A stretch of DNA of 64,000 bases, taken from positions 3,720,001-3,784,000 of the forward strand of contig CM033404.1 in the NCBI GenBank assembly GCA_019426215.1, in the 5' to 3' direction. Origin of the DNA: Buddleja alternifolia (lineage: Eukaryota > Streptophyta > Magnoliopsida > Lamiales > Scrophulariaceae). Shown here piece by piece: positions 22,521-33,642 of the stretch (positions within the stretch are counted from its first letter, which is position 1; every line of letters begins with the position of its first letter). The notes beneath the pieces were generated by a model. It was not told the DNA's origin, ran no database searches, and saw only the letters and a list, made by a program, of their open reading frames with translations. A program made the position numbers and the translations under genes.

Positions 22521-23715
22521 TATATATTATATATATATTAGACTACAAATAATATAATTACAACTGTCAATCAAGTGGAATCCACCGAACTGCTTAGGTT
22601 CACACTCTTGATACCAAACGCGCTTTATACTCAAGGCTCGTCAAGCCAAGCCCGAGACGGCTTGAATTTAAAATTTCATTATTTTTAGCTTTTAAGTATA
22701 ATTAATAAGACAAATCTACCAAAAAGATAACTACACATTTGAAATCGTCTCAATTAAATTATACTCGTATGATGTAGGAAAAAGTATCTACAGGCTAAAT
22801 TGAACACTTAAGAGTATATTACGACCCAAGCCCACCAAACATGTGACTGTGAGGGTTTCTTGTGTTTTATGGAAAAATTATAAATACTCTTCTGGAAGAG
22901 TTTGAAGGAAAGGTGATTGAAGATTATTTTCCTGACTTGAGAAGGGCTAGAGAGTTCATGGGAAAATTGGAGGAGGAGATTTCAAACTTATGGCTTACTT
23001 GACTTCAAAATTCAAAATATTAGTTATTTCTACAAATAATATTATAATATAGGGAGAAATGCAATATTGGTATTGTAGGATATATGCCATTGCAATATTA
23101 GTCCCAATCTTACGGGTTGTAAAATTAATCAAGGGATAAAAATGTTGTGATTTGATCTTGTCCATCAACTTTTTGATGGAAATGCGTGAGTGAGCTTCAC
23201 GCCATAACAGACGTTGGGACTAGTTTTTTGGAAAAAAATTGGATGGCTATTCATTTCGGGAAAAAAATCATGACAAAGTGAGGAAAAATATTTTTTAGCG
23301 ATAAAAATGTGGTGTTAAAAGAGTGTTTTCTTAAGTTTTTCTTTATAAAAAAACATGTAATAATTATGGTTGATGTGATATGTTTTTTGTTGAAAAAAAT
23401 TTGTTGGATTTGTTTTTTATATATAATTTTTCTTAAACATATTTAGGTAGTAAAACTCAGCTCGGAAAAAGCCATTTTAGCGATGAGTGAAACTGTCAAA
23501 TCAAGAACAGTAAAAATCTACTTTTTTTTTTTTCATTTTCAAGTAAGGTGGCATTCAATTAATGCTTAGTACTCTATACTCGTAACATATATTATCTTTA
23601 TTTTTTATATCACTAAAATCGAAGGTCCAATGTAACGTTAATAAATGTACGTATATTTATTAATTATAAGTAAAAAATTTGTAGTAATAATTAAATTGAA
23701 TTTATTTGTGGACAG
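22521..23715. other. Remainder of NRAMP intron 4
   Basis: AT-rich intronic DNA. A stretch near 23040-23260 (GCAATATTGGTATTGTAGG and onward) has the look of an old MITE, but no termini could be fixed. No gene. Confidence 0.4.
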
Positions 23716-26700
23716 TGATTGGGACGGCGTTTGCCCTACAACATATGTTCCACCTCCCAGTTTGGGTGGGGGTTTCTCACGGTTTGTTAGTACTCTTCTC
23801 TTGCTCGGACTGCAAATATGGCGTAAATACTCTCTAATAATTATTAATTATTTCATTAATGTACTCAAATATTCTATTACCTTAAAATAGTAGTTGACAT
23901 CTTACTATATTTTTTATTATTCAAAGTTTAAATGAATTAATAGTTTAGTTGACCAATACAGTACGTCTGTACGTATATGACGGTGATTATATGTATTATA
24001 CGCATAGTACCCATCAAATACTAAATGATCCATAAGCATTTGAACCTTTTTATACCACTATATCAACATTTCCTCTGCATCATCCAATTATAATAATCAA
24101 AATTAGAGCCCTATAATATATATATAGTATATATATATCTTGCACCTTAACTATATTGATCATCATACACTTAATTAAAACAAATAGTTGTTATTCAAAA
24201 TAGCTCTCTCTCTTAAAGAAAAAAATATCTATTCTTTTACATATCAATTTTTTGATAATTTATTTTTTAAAATTTTGGCTGATTTTCCCAAAAATTATAA
24301 TTGAGCAGGTGAGAAAGCTGGAATTTTTAATAGCAATGTTAGTATTCGTTATGGCAGCATGTTTTTTTGGGGAATTAAGCTATGTGAAGCCTCCGGCAGT
24401 AGATGTAATGAAAGGAATGTTCATTCCTAAGCTAAGTGGTCAAGGTGCTACAGGTGATGCCATTGCACTGCTCGGTGCTTTATGGCCGTAAGCACATTTT
24501 TACATCATCGACCTGTTTCGTTTTTTCATTTGAAAAATTTGTTCTAATAAATTTGACTTCAATCTTAATTTTTATTTTTCATACAGGCATAATCTCTTTC
24601 TCCATTATGCTCTAGTGCTCTCCCGGAAGATACCAATTCGGTCCGTGGAACTAATGTAAGTAAAATCATGTACTTATTTTTTGTGAACGAGAATGGTCGT
24701 GTGTTAGTTACATACATAAATGTAGTATGGACACACCACAATTCTGAATCCTATTTTATCTAGGAGAGAATAAGTATATCAATAGTCACCCTAGAACGAT
24801 ATAGTTATAACCGGCCTAACATATAGACTCGTAACGTAAAGCTATATATAAAATATCTTAGACACAGATATACCTTGAAGATGGTAAGAACTTTTAATTA
24901 ATGTGTCGTAGAAGTCCATTTTTGCATTATAATTTGAACACACAAATAGGCTCAAATAGTCAACAATAACAATGTAAGGGATGGAAATTAATGTGCAAAT
25001 AAACCGTGATAAAGGTTCTTTTTCATTTTCTTATAGTTGAATTCAAGATATGTAGTGATTCTAACAAGAAGATTCTATGTAATTATCATTTTTAATTACA
25101 AACTAATTTAATTTTTTTTATTTAATTTCAGGATGCACGTCGATACTTCTTGATTGAGAGTGGATTCGCACTTTTTGTAGCTTTTGATAAATGTTGCAGT
25201 TATTTCTGTGTCCGGGACCATTGCTTAGCCGATGATATATCAAAAGACAACGCAGTTCGTTGCAGTGATTTAACACTTAATTCTGCCTCTTCCTTTCAAG
25301 GTTCAATGTCTATGAAATACATCCAAATTGTTTAAAAAATAAAATGAAGATAATAAAATGTATTAATTAATTTTCTAAAGATATTCTTAATTATGCATTA
25401 TTTCAGAATGTTTTGGGGAGATCAAGTTCTACTGTTTATGCCATTGCGTTGCTAGCATCAGGCCAAAGCTCCACTATTACAGGCACTTATGCAGGTCAAC
25501 TTTATATGCAGGTACTAAACAAATATTTTTCATTTCAACTTTAATTTACAATACTTGTAGTATATCAGGACTCTGAATTTCGAGGTGAATCTTTGTATAA
25601 AAATGTATCATAGGTATTAATTTATTTTATCCATTCTATGATAATAGGGCTTCTTGGATCTCAAGATGAGAAAATGGCTCAGAAATTTGATGACAAGGTG
25701 CATTGCCATAACACCTAGTTTAATTGTTTCAATCATCGGAGGATCTTCGGGAGCTGGTCGACTATCATCATCGCATCGGTTTGTACTATTATTTTGTTGA
25801 TATATACTTATTTGAAATTTTATTTCAATTCAAACTATAACTACACATTTAATGATGAAAAAAACTCCTTTTTTATGGCTTTTGCAGATGATTCTATCTT
25901 TTGAACTTCCATTTTCCCTAATCCCACTTCTCAAATTCAGCAGTAGCTCACCAAGATGGGACCTCACACGAACTCATATATGTAAGTGTTTATCCCGGAT
26001 AATTTGAGCGTTGGATCACTCAAAATCTCGAATGAGATAGGACGATCAAACGGTTCATGTTCACTAGACTATTACTTAATATTATTACACTCGTGAGAAA
26101 ATTAATTGACCAAATCAAATTTATTGCAAGTAGATTATCGTGGTGTCGTGGATATTAGGGCTAGGATCATAGGCATCACATCTACTACTTGAGCACGGCA
26201 TTTGTCGATTGGCTAATCCACAACGACTTGCCAAGAGTCGGGAATGTGTTCATCGGGATCATAGTATTTCCATAATGGCAATCTATATACTATCAGTGGT
26301 TTATCTCATGTTTAGAAAAGATAAGGTTGTGACATTCATCGACCCGACAAAGTTCGACCCGATTGCCAAACGCGAATGGAGAATGGGAATGCAGTTGGAG
26401 ATGGAGGGATCGAATTGCAAACTGTTCCGTATAGAGAGGACTTGCTGATATTCCATTGCCCGATAAATTTTCCTTTTTTTTTTCTCTTTTTATTTTCTTT
26501 CCAAGAAGTTGTACTATTGTATAACGTATACCCCCTTCCGAGCAAGTAGTTCTCTAATGTTCAATAAAGTACTTTTTTGTTTCGTTTAATTTTTCGTGTT
26601 CTTTACTCTATGCAAATTTTGCATCTAGTTTTACTTAATGAAATATTGTAGATTTTCTTAATTGAATTATCAAGTTCTGTAATAGCGAGATGCATCCAAA

Positions 26701-26796
26701 AAAGTGATGTATTTAGTAATTTAGTATGGTACCATCAGCTTTTGGGAAAGAAGAAACGAAGGCATGGCAAAAGACCTTGGTGAAAAGGTGACATGA

Positions 26797-27330
26797 TCAA
26801 TGTTTGGTAAAGGCTGTAGGATTCACAAAGATTTTACCACGAAATACTCTCTGGAATGTTGGTAAAGATTGTGCGATTATAGTCGAGTCGATTTGATGCA
26901 GTATTTGGTGCCCGTCTATTTCGACCGTGTGGCAACATAAGAGCAGCTCACATGACATTCTCAAAATTGGCCAGTACACTGACATCTATAAATATTCACC
27001 CGTTCATCACAATAGATTCATTGTTCATTTGTCGCTCCGAAGGCGGAGGAATATTATTGTGGAAGTGGATACGGAAGTTGTGTGGAATTTAGTTTCTAAT
27101 GGAAAAGTGGAAGCTCACCCCCTTGGAGGTGTTATTCTTGATTGTAGGAAACTCATTCATAACCCTTGGAGTTGTGAGTTCAGACATGTGTTTAGTGAAA
27201 GGAACGGGTGCGCGGATGCGCTTGCAAGGATTGGACAAAGCTCGACGGATCAGGGGCTTGTTTGGGATTCTCCACCTGAGGATCTCGCAGTTAGACTTAG
27301 GGAGACTCCTTAGTTTCTTTTGCCCACGTT
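26797..27330 (+). pseudogene. LINE-type RNase H (RVT_3) remnant
   Basis: An open frame at 26927-27313 (128 codons) encodes the C-terminal half of an RNase H-like domain found in plant LINEs and related RVT_3 proteins: EVDTEVVWNLV, a Cys-containing helix (VILDCRKLI), then FRHVFSERNGCADALARIG, the typical C-terminal His/Asp region. The catalytic N-terminal half is missing. The sequence after the stop (TTGCCCACGTTGTTGTACCA followed by a short A-run at 27339-27345) resembles the 3' end of plant L1-type LINEs. Most likely a 5'-truncated LINE next to the NRAMP pseudogene. Confidence 0.65.
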
Positions 27331-27345
27331 GTTGTACCAAAAAAA

Positions 27346-27954
27346 TTTGTATGACCTAGATATGGCAATGGGTGGACATTGGCCAAACTTTTGGTCTAGA
27401 CTCTAGATCCAATTAATGTCCGGACCTGGACCCGACTCCGTTCTTTGAGTTTTCTGAGAGTTTTCTCGATCAACAAACTTTAATGTGTTGTCATTTCATG
27501 TAGTTGTTTACACCTAAATTAAAATCAAATTGGGCTTATGTTCGAATAGGGCCTAATAATGGATGACTAGGATAAAATCGGATGGGTCTGGGTTTAAAGA
27601 GGTCCAAAATGGGAACATCTAAATATTCGAAAAGACAGTGTGGGTTAGATCAGAAGCCCAACAGAAACAAGAGAAAGAAAAAGTCCAAAAATCCAGAATC
27701 AACCCGATACAAGAAAATGAGCGCCAAAATCAAGAAATTTGAAGGAGGAGTTGGTAGCGGTTCCGGTAGCAGAAAAGAACGTGGGGGTTGCAAAGAAACC
27801 GAAAAAAGGAGTGGAGAATATATAAGTGAAAAGAGGAAGAAATAAAGGGCATCATCAAACACTCAGAGAAATTCTGTAAGTTCTTCATTTCATTAGGAGT
27901 ACGAATAGAGTAATCGTAGCTATTAGGAGTAATTAAGTTTAATTAGGTGTCAAT
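27346..27954. other. Spacer upstream of WAK fragment
   Basis: No gene is recognised. The sequence near 27360-27440 (GGCAATGGGTGGACATTGG, CCGGACCTGGACCC) resembles the repeat family also seen at 34731-34930. The Lys-rich open frame at 27582-27845 shows no known motif. It probably contains the promoter and leader of the wall-associated-kinase fragment. Confidence 0.4.
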
Positions 27955-28099
27955 ATGGTGTCAATATTATTATTCACAGCCACACAATCCATTTCCCAGC
28001 CAAACAATAATTGTCCCACTACCTGCGGAAACGTCGTCGTTCCGTTTCCATTCGGCCTGAATCTGGGCTACTATCTCAATGAAACTGGCCTAGTCCATC
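27955..28099 (+). pseudogene. Wall-associated kinase-like N-terminal fragment
   Basis: Forty-eight codons from the ATG at 27955 encode a short hydrophobic leader, then CPTTCGNVVVPFPFGLN, the opening of the galacturonan-binding domain (GUB_WAK) of wall-associated receptor kinases, which link cell-wall pectin to intracellular signalling. The frame is cut at 28100 by the 5' LTR of a Copia element. No other part of a WAK gene (EGF, transmembrane, kinase) is present after the element or elsewhere in the window, so this is a remnant. Confidence 0.75.
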
Positions 28100-28607
28100 T
28101 GATGGGTTTTGTGGAGAAACAAACCAAAAGGTTGATTGGTAGGTGAAACCAAGATGTTGTTTGGTAGGTGAAACCAAGATGTTGTTTGGTAGGAAAAACC
28201 AAGAGGTTGTTTGGTAGGAGAAACCAAGAGGTTGATTGGTAGGTGAAACCAAGAGCTTGTTTGGTAGGTGAAATTACTCCTTAAATAGGAGTGAATTTCC
28301 TTCATTTCTATCATCCCAAAATCGAGAGAAAACATAGAGAGCAAAGTGTGTGTAGTGTAGTTTATACTAGAGAAAACAATTTGTTGAAGATAAAAATTGT
28401 GCTACACGGGAAACACTTGTGGGGTTTTTCTTTCGGGGCAAAACACTCTCAATCTCTTGTAATCGTTTTTTTTTCTCTCTCAAGAAATAAAATCTCTCTA
28501 GCATAGGTCCGTGGACGTAGGCAAATTGCCGAACCACGTAGAATTATTGTCTCGTTTTCTTGCTTTCTTTTACTTTAAAGTTCGTTCATGCGCGTTGATT
28601 CCTAACA
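28100..28607 (+). repeat. 5' LTR of Copia element 2
   Basis: Contains about six 24-26 bp tandem units around TTGGTAGGTGAAACCAAGA (28125-28272) in the promoter-proximal part. The TATA region reads CTTAAATAGG, one base short of the TATAAATAGG seen in the 3' LTR. Confidence 0.9.
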
Positions 28608-28646
28608 ACTGGATCAGAGCAGGGTTATAACGATCTGTGCGGATAC

Positions 28647-29297
28647 ATGGCGTCTGACGATAGAAAAGTGAATATAGACAAGTTCGATGGAAAAGATTTC
28701 GGATTCTGGCGAACACAGATGGAGGATTATCTTTACCAGAAGAAACTCCATCAACCATTGTCGGGGAAGAAGCCTGAAAAGATATCAGATGAGGATTGGG
28801 AATTATTGGATAGGCAAGCCCTAGGTGTTATTCGATTGACGTTATCAAGAAACGTAATGTTTAACATCCTAGATCAAACTACAACTGCGGGTTTGATGAA
28901 GGCGTTATCCAATATGTATGAGAAGCCATCCGTGTCGAATACAGTCTACTTGATGAGACGTTTATTCAACTTGAAGATGACGGAGGGAGGATTGGTGACC
29001 AATCATATCAACGAGTTCAACGTGATCATCACTCAATTGAGCTCGGTTGATATTAATTTTGAGGATGAGGTAAAGACTTTAATTTTATTGTCTTCTTTGC
29101 CGGAAAGTTGGAGTGCGACGGTAACTGCTGTGAGTAGTTCGTCTGGCCAAAGAAAGTTGAAGCTTGAGGAGATTCGGGATCTGATTCTAAGCGAGGATAT
29201 TCGCCGGAGAGAATCAGGAGAACTCACATCTGCTGCATTAAGTGCGGAAAGCAGAGGGAGAAGTGTTCAACGGGGTGGTCAGAAAGGCAAAGGTTGA
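28647..29297 (+). CDS. Copia element 2 gag
   Basis: Open for 216 codons from the ATG 27 bp after the primer site. It shows the Copia gag pattern: DKFDGKDFGFWRTQMEDYL near the start, MYEKPSVSNTVYLMRRLFNL in the middle, LLSSLPESW and a C-terminal DLILSEDIRRRESGE, followed by a Gly/Arg-rich linker. TGA at 29295-29297, probably a mutated Arg codon, ends it before the zinc knuckle, a remnant of which (GHFKRDCP) is readable near 29370-29393. The particle-forming domain is complete; the nucleic-acid-binding part is lost. Confidence 0.88.
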   Translation: MASDDRKVNIDKFDGKDFGFWRTQMEDYLYQKKLHQPLSGKKPEKISDEDWELLDRQALGVIRLTLSRNVMFNILDQTTTAGLMKALSNMYEKPSVSNTVYLMRRLFNLKMTEGGLVTNHINEFNVIITQLSSVDINFEDEVKTLILLSSLPESWSATVTAVSSSSGQRKLKLEEIRDLILSEDIRRRESGELTSAALSAESRGRSVQRGGQKGKG

Positions 29298-29462
29298 TCC
29301 AAGTCCAAGGGGCGAGGGAAGTCAAAACCGCGCAAGGGTGATGATTGCTGGGGCTATGGTAAGAAAGGCCACTTCAAGAGGGACTGTCCAGAAAAGACAG
29401 GACAAAATCACAACCGAGAACATCAACAAGCAAACGCAACAACTGACGCTGTCGGAGATGCT

Positions 29463-32453
29463 TTGGTTTGTTGTGTTGACAGTCCAGTTGACCAATGGGT
29501 ACTGGACTCAGGTGCATCGTTTCACGCTACTTCCTGTAAAAATTATCTTACAAATTATACTTCTGGAAAATTTGGAAAGGTATTTCTTGCAGATGATGAA
29601 CCCTTAGAAATTATTGGTAAGGGAGATGTCACGATAACGACGGCACAGGGGATGCAGTTGAAACTGCAGAATGTCAGACATGTCCGGGGCTGAGGAAGAA
29701 TTGATCTCAATGGGTCAAATGATAGTGATGGTTACACCACAATGTTTGGTGGTGGTTCTTGGAAAATCACCAAAGGAAATTTGATGGTGGCTCGTGGTAA
29801 AAAGTCGGGGACTTTGTACACCACAGAAATCAATAGGGACTCGTTAGATGCAGTCGAGGCCACAGAAGACGTGCATCTATGGCATAGGCGACTTGGGCAT
29901 ATGAGTGAGAAGGGAATGAAAATCATGGCATCCAAGGGAAAGCTACCAATCTCAAAGACGGTTGAATTGGGTCTTTGCGAAGACTGTGTACTTGGGAAGC
30001 AGAATTCTCTCAAAGGCAGAGAAATTGGAGCTTGTGCATACCGATGTATGGGGACCGGCACCCGTACAGTCGCTTGGAGGGTCGAGATACTATGTCACCT
30101 TCATTGATGATTCCACAAGAAAGGTATGGGTTTATTTTTTGAAAAATAATTCTGAAGTGTTTAATACCTTTAGGAAGTGGAAGGCAGAAGTCGAGAATGA
30201 AACGGGGCTGAAACTGAAGAGTCTGAGGTCCGACAATGGCGGGGAGTATGACAGCCAAGAATTCAAAGTCTATTGTGCAGAGAATGGGATCAAGATGATC
30301 AAGACCATTCAAGGGACTCCGCAGCAGAATGGGATTGCAGAGCGGATGAATAGAACTTTGAATGAACGAACTAGGAGCATGAGGCTTTATTCCGGGTTGC
30401 CAAAGATTTTTTGGGCTGATGCAGTAAGCACGGCGGCTTACCTCATAACCGGGGACCTTCAGTACCGTTGGACTTCAAAATACCTGAGGAAGTTTGGTCT
30501 GGAAGGAGGTAAATTATCGCATTTGAAAATTTTCGGTTGTTTATCATAGTCCTGCTAAGTTCAAATGACAGGGATAAGTTGGATCCAAAAACACAGAAAT
30601 GCATTTTATTGGTTATGGTCGAGATAGTTTTGGCTACCGGTTCTGGGATTACCAAAACAACAAATCATAAGGCATAAAGATGTTACGTTCAACGAGAAGG
30701 TGCTTTACAAGGATAGACTTAGGGCAGACTGATGATGATAATGAAAAATCAAAGGCGATACTGGAAGAGATCACTGAGGACGAGGTTGCAGGAAATGGAG
30801 CTGAGAATAGGATTGAGAAGATCCAGAGACTCCACAACCTACCTTGAGGAGATCGAGTAGAACTCCTAAATCAACACGGGGTATTCCCCTTCATTACACT
30901 ATTTACTTCTGACAGATTCTGGAGAGAGAGTCGTACAAAGAGGCAATGAGTGTAGGAGATTCTCTCAAGTGGGAGCTAGCCATGAAAGATGAAATGAGCT
31001 CGCTTGAAAAAAATAAAACTTGGAGGTGACTAAGTTACCGGAGGGGAAAAGAGCTTTGCAGAACAAATGGTGTTCCGGGTAAGGATGAACTGGATGGTAG
31101 TAAAAGGTACAAGGCGAGGTTGGTGGTCAAAGGGTTCCAGCAGAAGGAAGGGATTGACTACACTGAAATATTTTCGCCGGTTGTCAAGCTAACTACTATA
31201 AGGATGGTTCTGAGCATTGTTGCTGCAGAGATTTACATCTTGAACAATTGGATGTAAAAACGGCATTCCTTCATGGGGATTTGGAGGAGGATATATACAT
31301 GGCTCAACCGGAAGGTTTTCTGGTAAGTAGAAAAGAAAACCTTGTATGCAAGCTAGAAAAAGCTTGTATGGTCTGAAACAAGCTCCGAGACAGTGGTACA
31401 AAAGGTTTGATACATTCATGGATAGTAATGGATTTACTAGATGTCAAATGGATCACTGTTGTTATTTAAAAGATTTAAAGATTGCTACATTATTTTATTG
31501 TTGTATGTCGATGACATGTTAGTTGTAGGGACTAATATGGAGAAATCAAAAGGCTGAAACAAACAATTGGCGCAGTGAGTTTGAAATGAAGGATTTGGGG
31601 GCTGCAAATACAATTCTCGGGATGAGAATTATTCGAGATAGGCGAGTGGGAGCCTCAAGCTGACTCAGGAAAGGTACAATAAGGTGCTTGATAGATTGCA
31701 TCACTGATGCAAAGTCTAGAAGCACTCCTTGGGGAGTCAATTCAAAATAAGCAAGGAGCAATCACCTAAATCTGACGAGGAGCGAGAAAAGATGGCAAAG
31801 GTTCCATATGCCTCTGCTATTGAAAGTTTGATGTACGCAATGGTGTGTACAAGGCCGGATATAGCTCATGCAGTGGGAGTCGTGAGTAGATAGATTGCTA
31901 ATCCGGGGTTACAGCATTGGGAAGCAGTGAAGTGGTTACTAGGTACTGAAAGGCACATCGGATATGTGTTTGAGTTTTAAGGCAGTAGTATCACTTAGAG
32001 GGCTTTGTGGATGCTGACTTAGGTGGTGATCAAGATGGTCGGAAGAGCACATCGGGCTATATTTACACTTTGGGTGGCACAGCATTAGTTAGATGTCAAG
32101 ACTACACAAAAGTGTAGCACTTTCTACAACCGAAGCCGAGTACATAGCTATTTCAGAAGCTGGAAAAAAGATGATTTGGTTGAAGAATTTTCTGAGGGAA
32201 ATTGACAAGGAGCAACGGGATTGTGCACTTTATAGTGATAGTCAAAGTGCCATTTGTTTGGCAAAGAATCCGGTGTTTCACTCAAGGACGAAACATATTC
32301 AATTGAAGTATCATCATATCCGAGAGATGATAGATGATGAGACTTTGGAATTGAAAAAGATTTTGGGCGCAAAGAATCGGCAGACATGTTGACAAAAGGG
32401 GTTACCACCGAAAAACTGAGGCTTTGCATGGCCTCAGTAGGCCTCGAGTTTCC
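29463..32453 (+). pseudogene. Copia element 2 pol remnants (PR, IN, RT, RNase H)
   Basis: Recognisable pieces in order: protease motif WVLDSGASFHAT (29463-29693), GAG-pre-integrase LWHRRLGHMS (29742-30000), integrase core 29962-30549 with [15 protein letters not shown] and [11 protein letters not shown] fragments from 31040 to 31560 including VDDML near 31508, and RNase H 32093-32392 (ALSTTEAEYIA, SDSQSAICLAKNPVFH). Each piece is in a different frame or ends in a stop, so no functional pol remains. The spacing is normal, so decay is by small indels rather than large deletions. Confidence 0.88.
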
Positions 32454-32552
32454 GTGAAGAGGAGGTCGACTTTTGCTAGAGAGAGAGTGCATTAAATTGG
32501 AGGGAGAAGAGATTGTGTCTTCAACTTTGAGTTTGGTCTCCAAGTGGGAGAT

Positions 32553-33049
32553 TGATGGTTTTGTGGAGAAACAAACCAAAAGGTTGATTGGTAGGTGAAA
32601 CCAAGATGTTGTTTGGTAGGTGAAACCAAGATGTTTTTGGTAGTGTTGATTGGTAGGTGAAACCAAAAGGTTGATTGGTAGGTGAAACCAAGAGTTTGTT
32701 TGGTAGGTGAAATTACTCCTATAAATAGGAGTGAATTTCCTTCATTTCTATCATCCCAAAATCGAGAGAAAACATAGAGAGCAAAGTGTGTGTAGTGTAG
32801 TTTATACTAGGGAAAACAATTTGTTGTAGATACAAATTGTGCTACACGGGAAACACTTGTGGTTTTTTTTTCTCTTTTGGGGCAATACACTCTCAATCTC
32901 TTGTAATCGTTTTTTCTCTCTCAAAGAAATAAAATCTCTCTAGCATAGGTCCGTGGACGTAGGCAAATTGCCGAACCACGTAAAATTGTTGTCTCGTTTT
33001 CTTGCTTTCTTTTACTTTAAAGTTCGTTCATGCGCGTTGATTCCTAACA
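32553..33049 (+). repeat. 3' LTR of Copia element 2
   Basis: Preceded by the purine tract CAAGTGGGAGAT. It has TATAAATA at 32720-32727 and the same tandem GGTAGGTGAAACC units (32580-32712), one of them damaged. It ends CCTAACA at 33049. Confidence 0.9.
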
Positions 33050-33130
33050 TGTGTAATGTGTGTGAAAATATGTGCATTGTGTGTAAAAAGAGTGTAATGT
33101 GTGTGAATATATGTGTAAAAAGTGTGTTGA
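33050..33130 (-). repeat. Inverted scrap of the CA-rich satellite
   Basis: The TG-rich sequence directly after the 3' LTR is, on the minus strand, the same ACACACTTTTTACACACAAT-type repeat that forms the array at 34935-35890. It lies in opposite orientation and touches the LTR end with no gap. Confidence 0.8.
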
Positions 33131-33335
33131 TTTTAGTTGGAATGAACTTCAAATGACAGGGTATGGGAGTGGATTTGAAATCCATTAGAAAATGGGCTTC
33201 AAATCCACTCAGCCTTAAAATGGATTTGAAATCCATTCATTTACAATTGGGGCCAAACAACAAAGAATGGATTTGAGCAGGGAATTTGAAATTCCCCGAT
33301 CCAAATCCATCAATCCAAACACAGCCTTAAGGTTC
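33131..33335. mobile_element. MITE-like inverted-repeat sequence
   Basis: Multiple complementary runs (GTGGATTTGAAATCCA, ATGGATTTGAAATCCAT) and an end AATCCAAACACAGCC opposite GGGGCCAAACAAC suggest a small hAT-type MITE. The termini are not firmly set. Confidence 0.5.
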
Positions 33336-33642
33336 TTTTGGGATCTTTACAATTAGTTCGATGATCGAAAATCTTTTGTTCAAACCCGAGACTCGGTCGA
33401 ATGCAATTAATTACACTGCAAATATTATTATACTTGTATTCTAAATGGAGTATACATTAATTACATATCAAATGTAATTCCTTCGTCTTTCGAATAATTT
33501 CGATTAGGTAAATCCAATATTTCATTAGATCGAGAAAATACATCAAGTCAATGAAGCCTAAATCTACTGTTGAAGCTAAGCCATTAAGATGTTAGAGGTC
33601 TTGATTATGATTATACTGGATTTTTCTGTATTTTTTTGATAG

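Larger units (their letters stand above)
18110..26466 (+). pseudogene. NRAMP metal transporter pseudogene (NRAMP1/6-like)
   Basis: Twelve exon-like blocks: about 18110-18228, 18348-18388, 19383-19461, 20181-20285, 23716-23822, 24309-24487, 24587-24655, 25132-25300, 25407-25511, 25648-25778, 25888-25981 and 26134-26466. Most keep GT-AG borders. They carry hallmark NRAMP segments in order: [15 protein letters not shown] (metal-site Asp and Asn), [47 protein letters not shown] and [10 protein letters not shown]. Family members are proton-coupled Mn/Fe/Cd transporters with 10-12 membrane helices. Indels break the frame in exons 5, 6 (a deletion removing the residues of the conserved VMPHN metal site), 7, 8 (two compensating), 10, 11 and 12, the last also with in-frame stops. 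The N-terminal exon lacks a convincing ATG beside the Copia remnant. The splice sites outlasting the frame suggest fairly recent loss. Confidence 0.88.
28100..33049 (+). mobile_element. Decayed Copia retrotransposon with mismatched flanks
   Basis: The 508-bp 5' LTR (28100-28607) and 497-bp 3' LTR (32553-33049) start TGATGG and end CCTAACA. TGGATCAGAGC at 28610-28620 is a near-match to the tRNA-iMet primer site. Gag is open, but integrase, RT and RNase H are broken by many stops and indels. The 5 bases before the element (CCATC) and after it (TGTGT) differ, so no target duplication exists. The left flank is a WAK gene and the right flank a satellite scrap, which points to recombination after insertion. 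Confidence 0.92.

Noticed and set aside
28125..28272. CRISPR-like array because of evenly spaced repeats
   Set aside because: The repeats are contiguous tandem units inside a retrotransposon LTR in a plant genome, without unique spacers.
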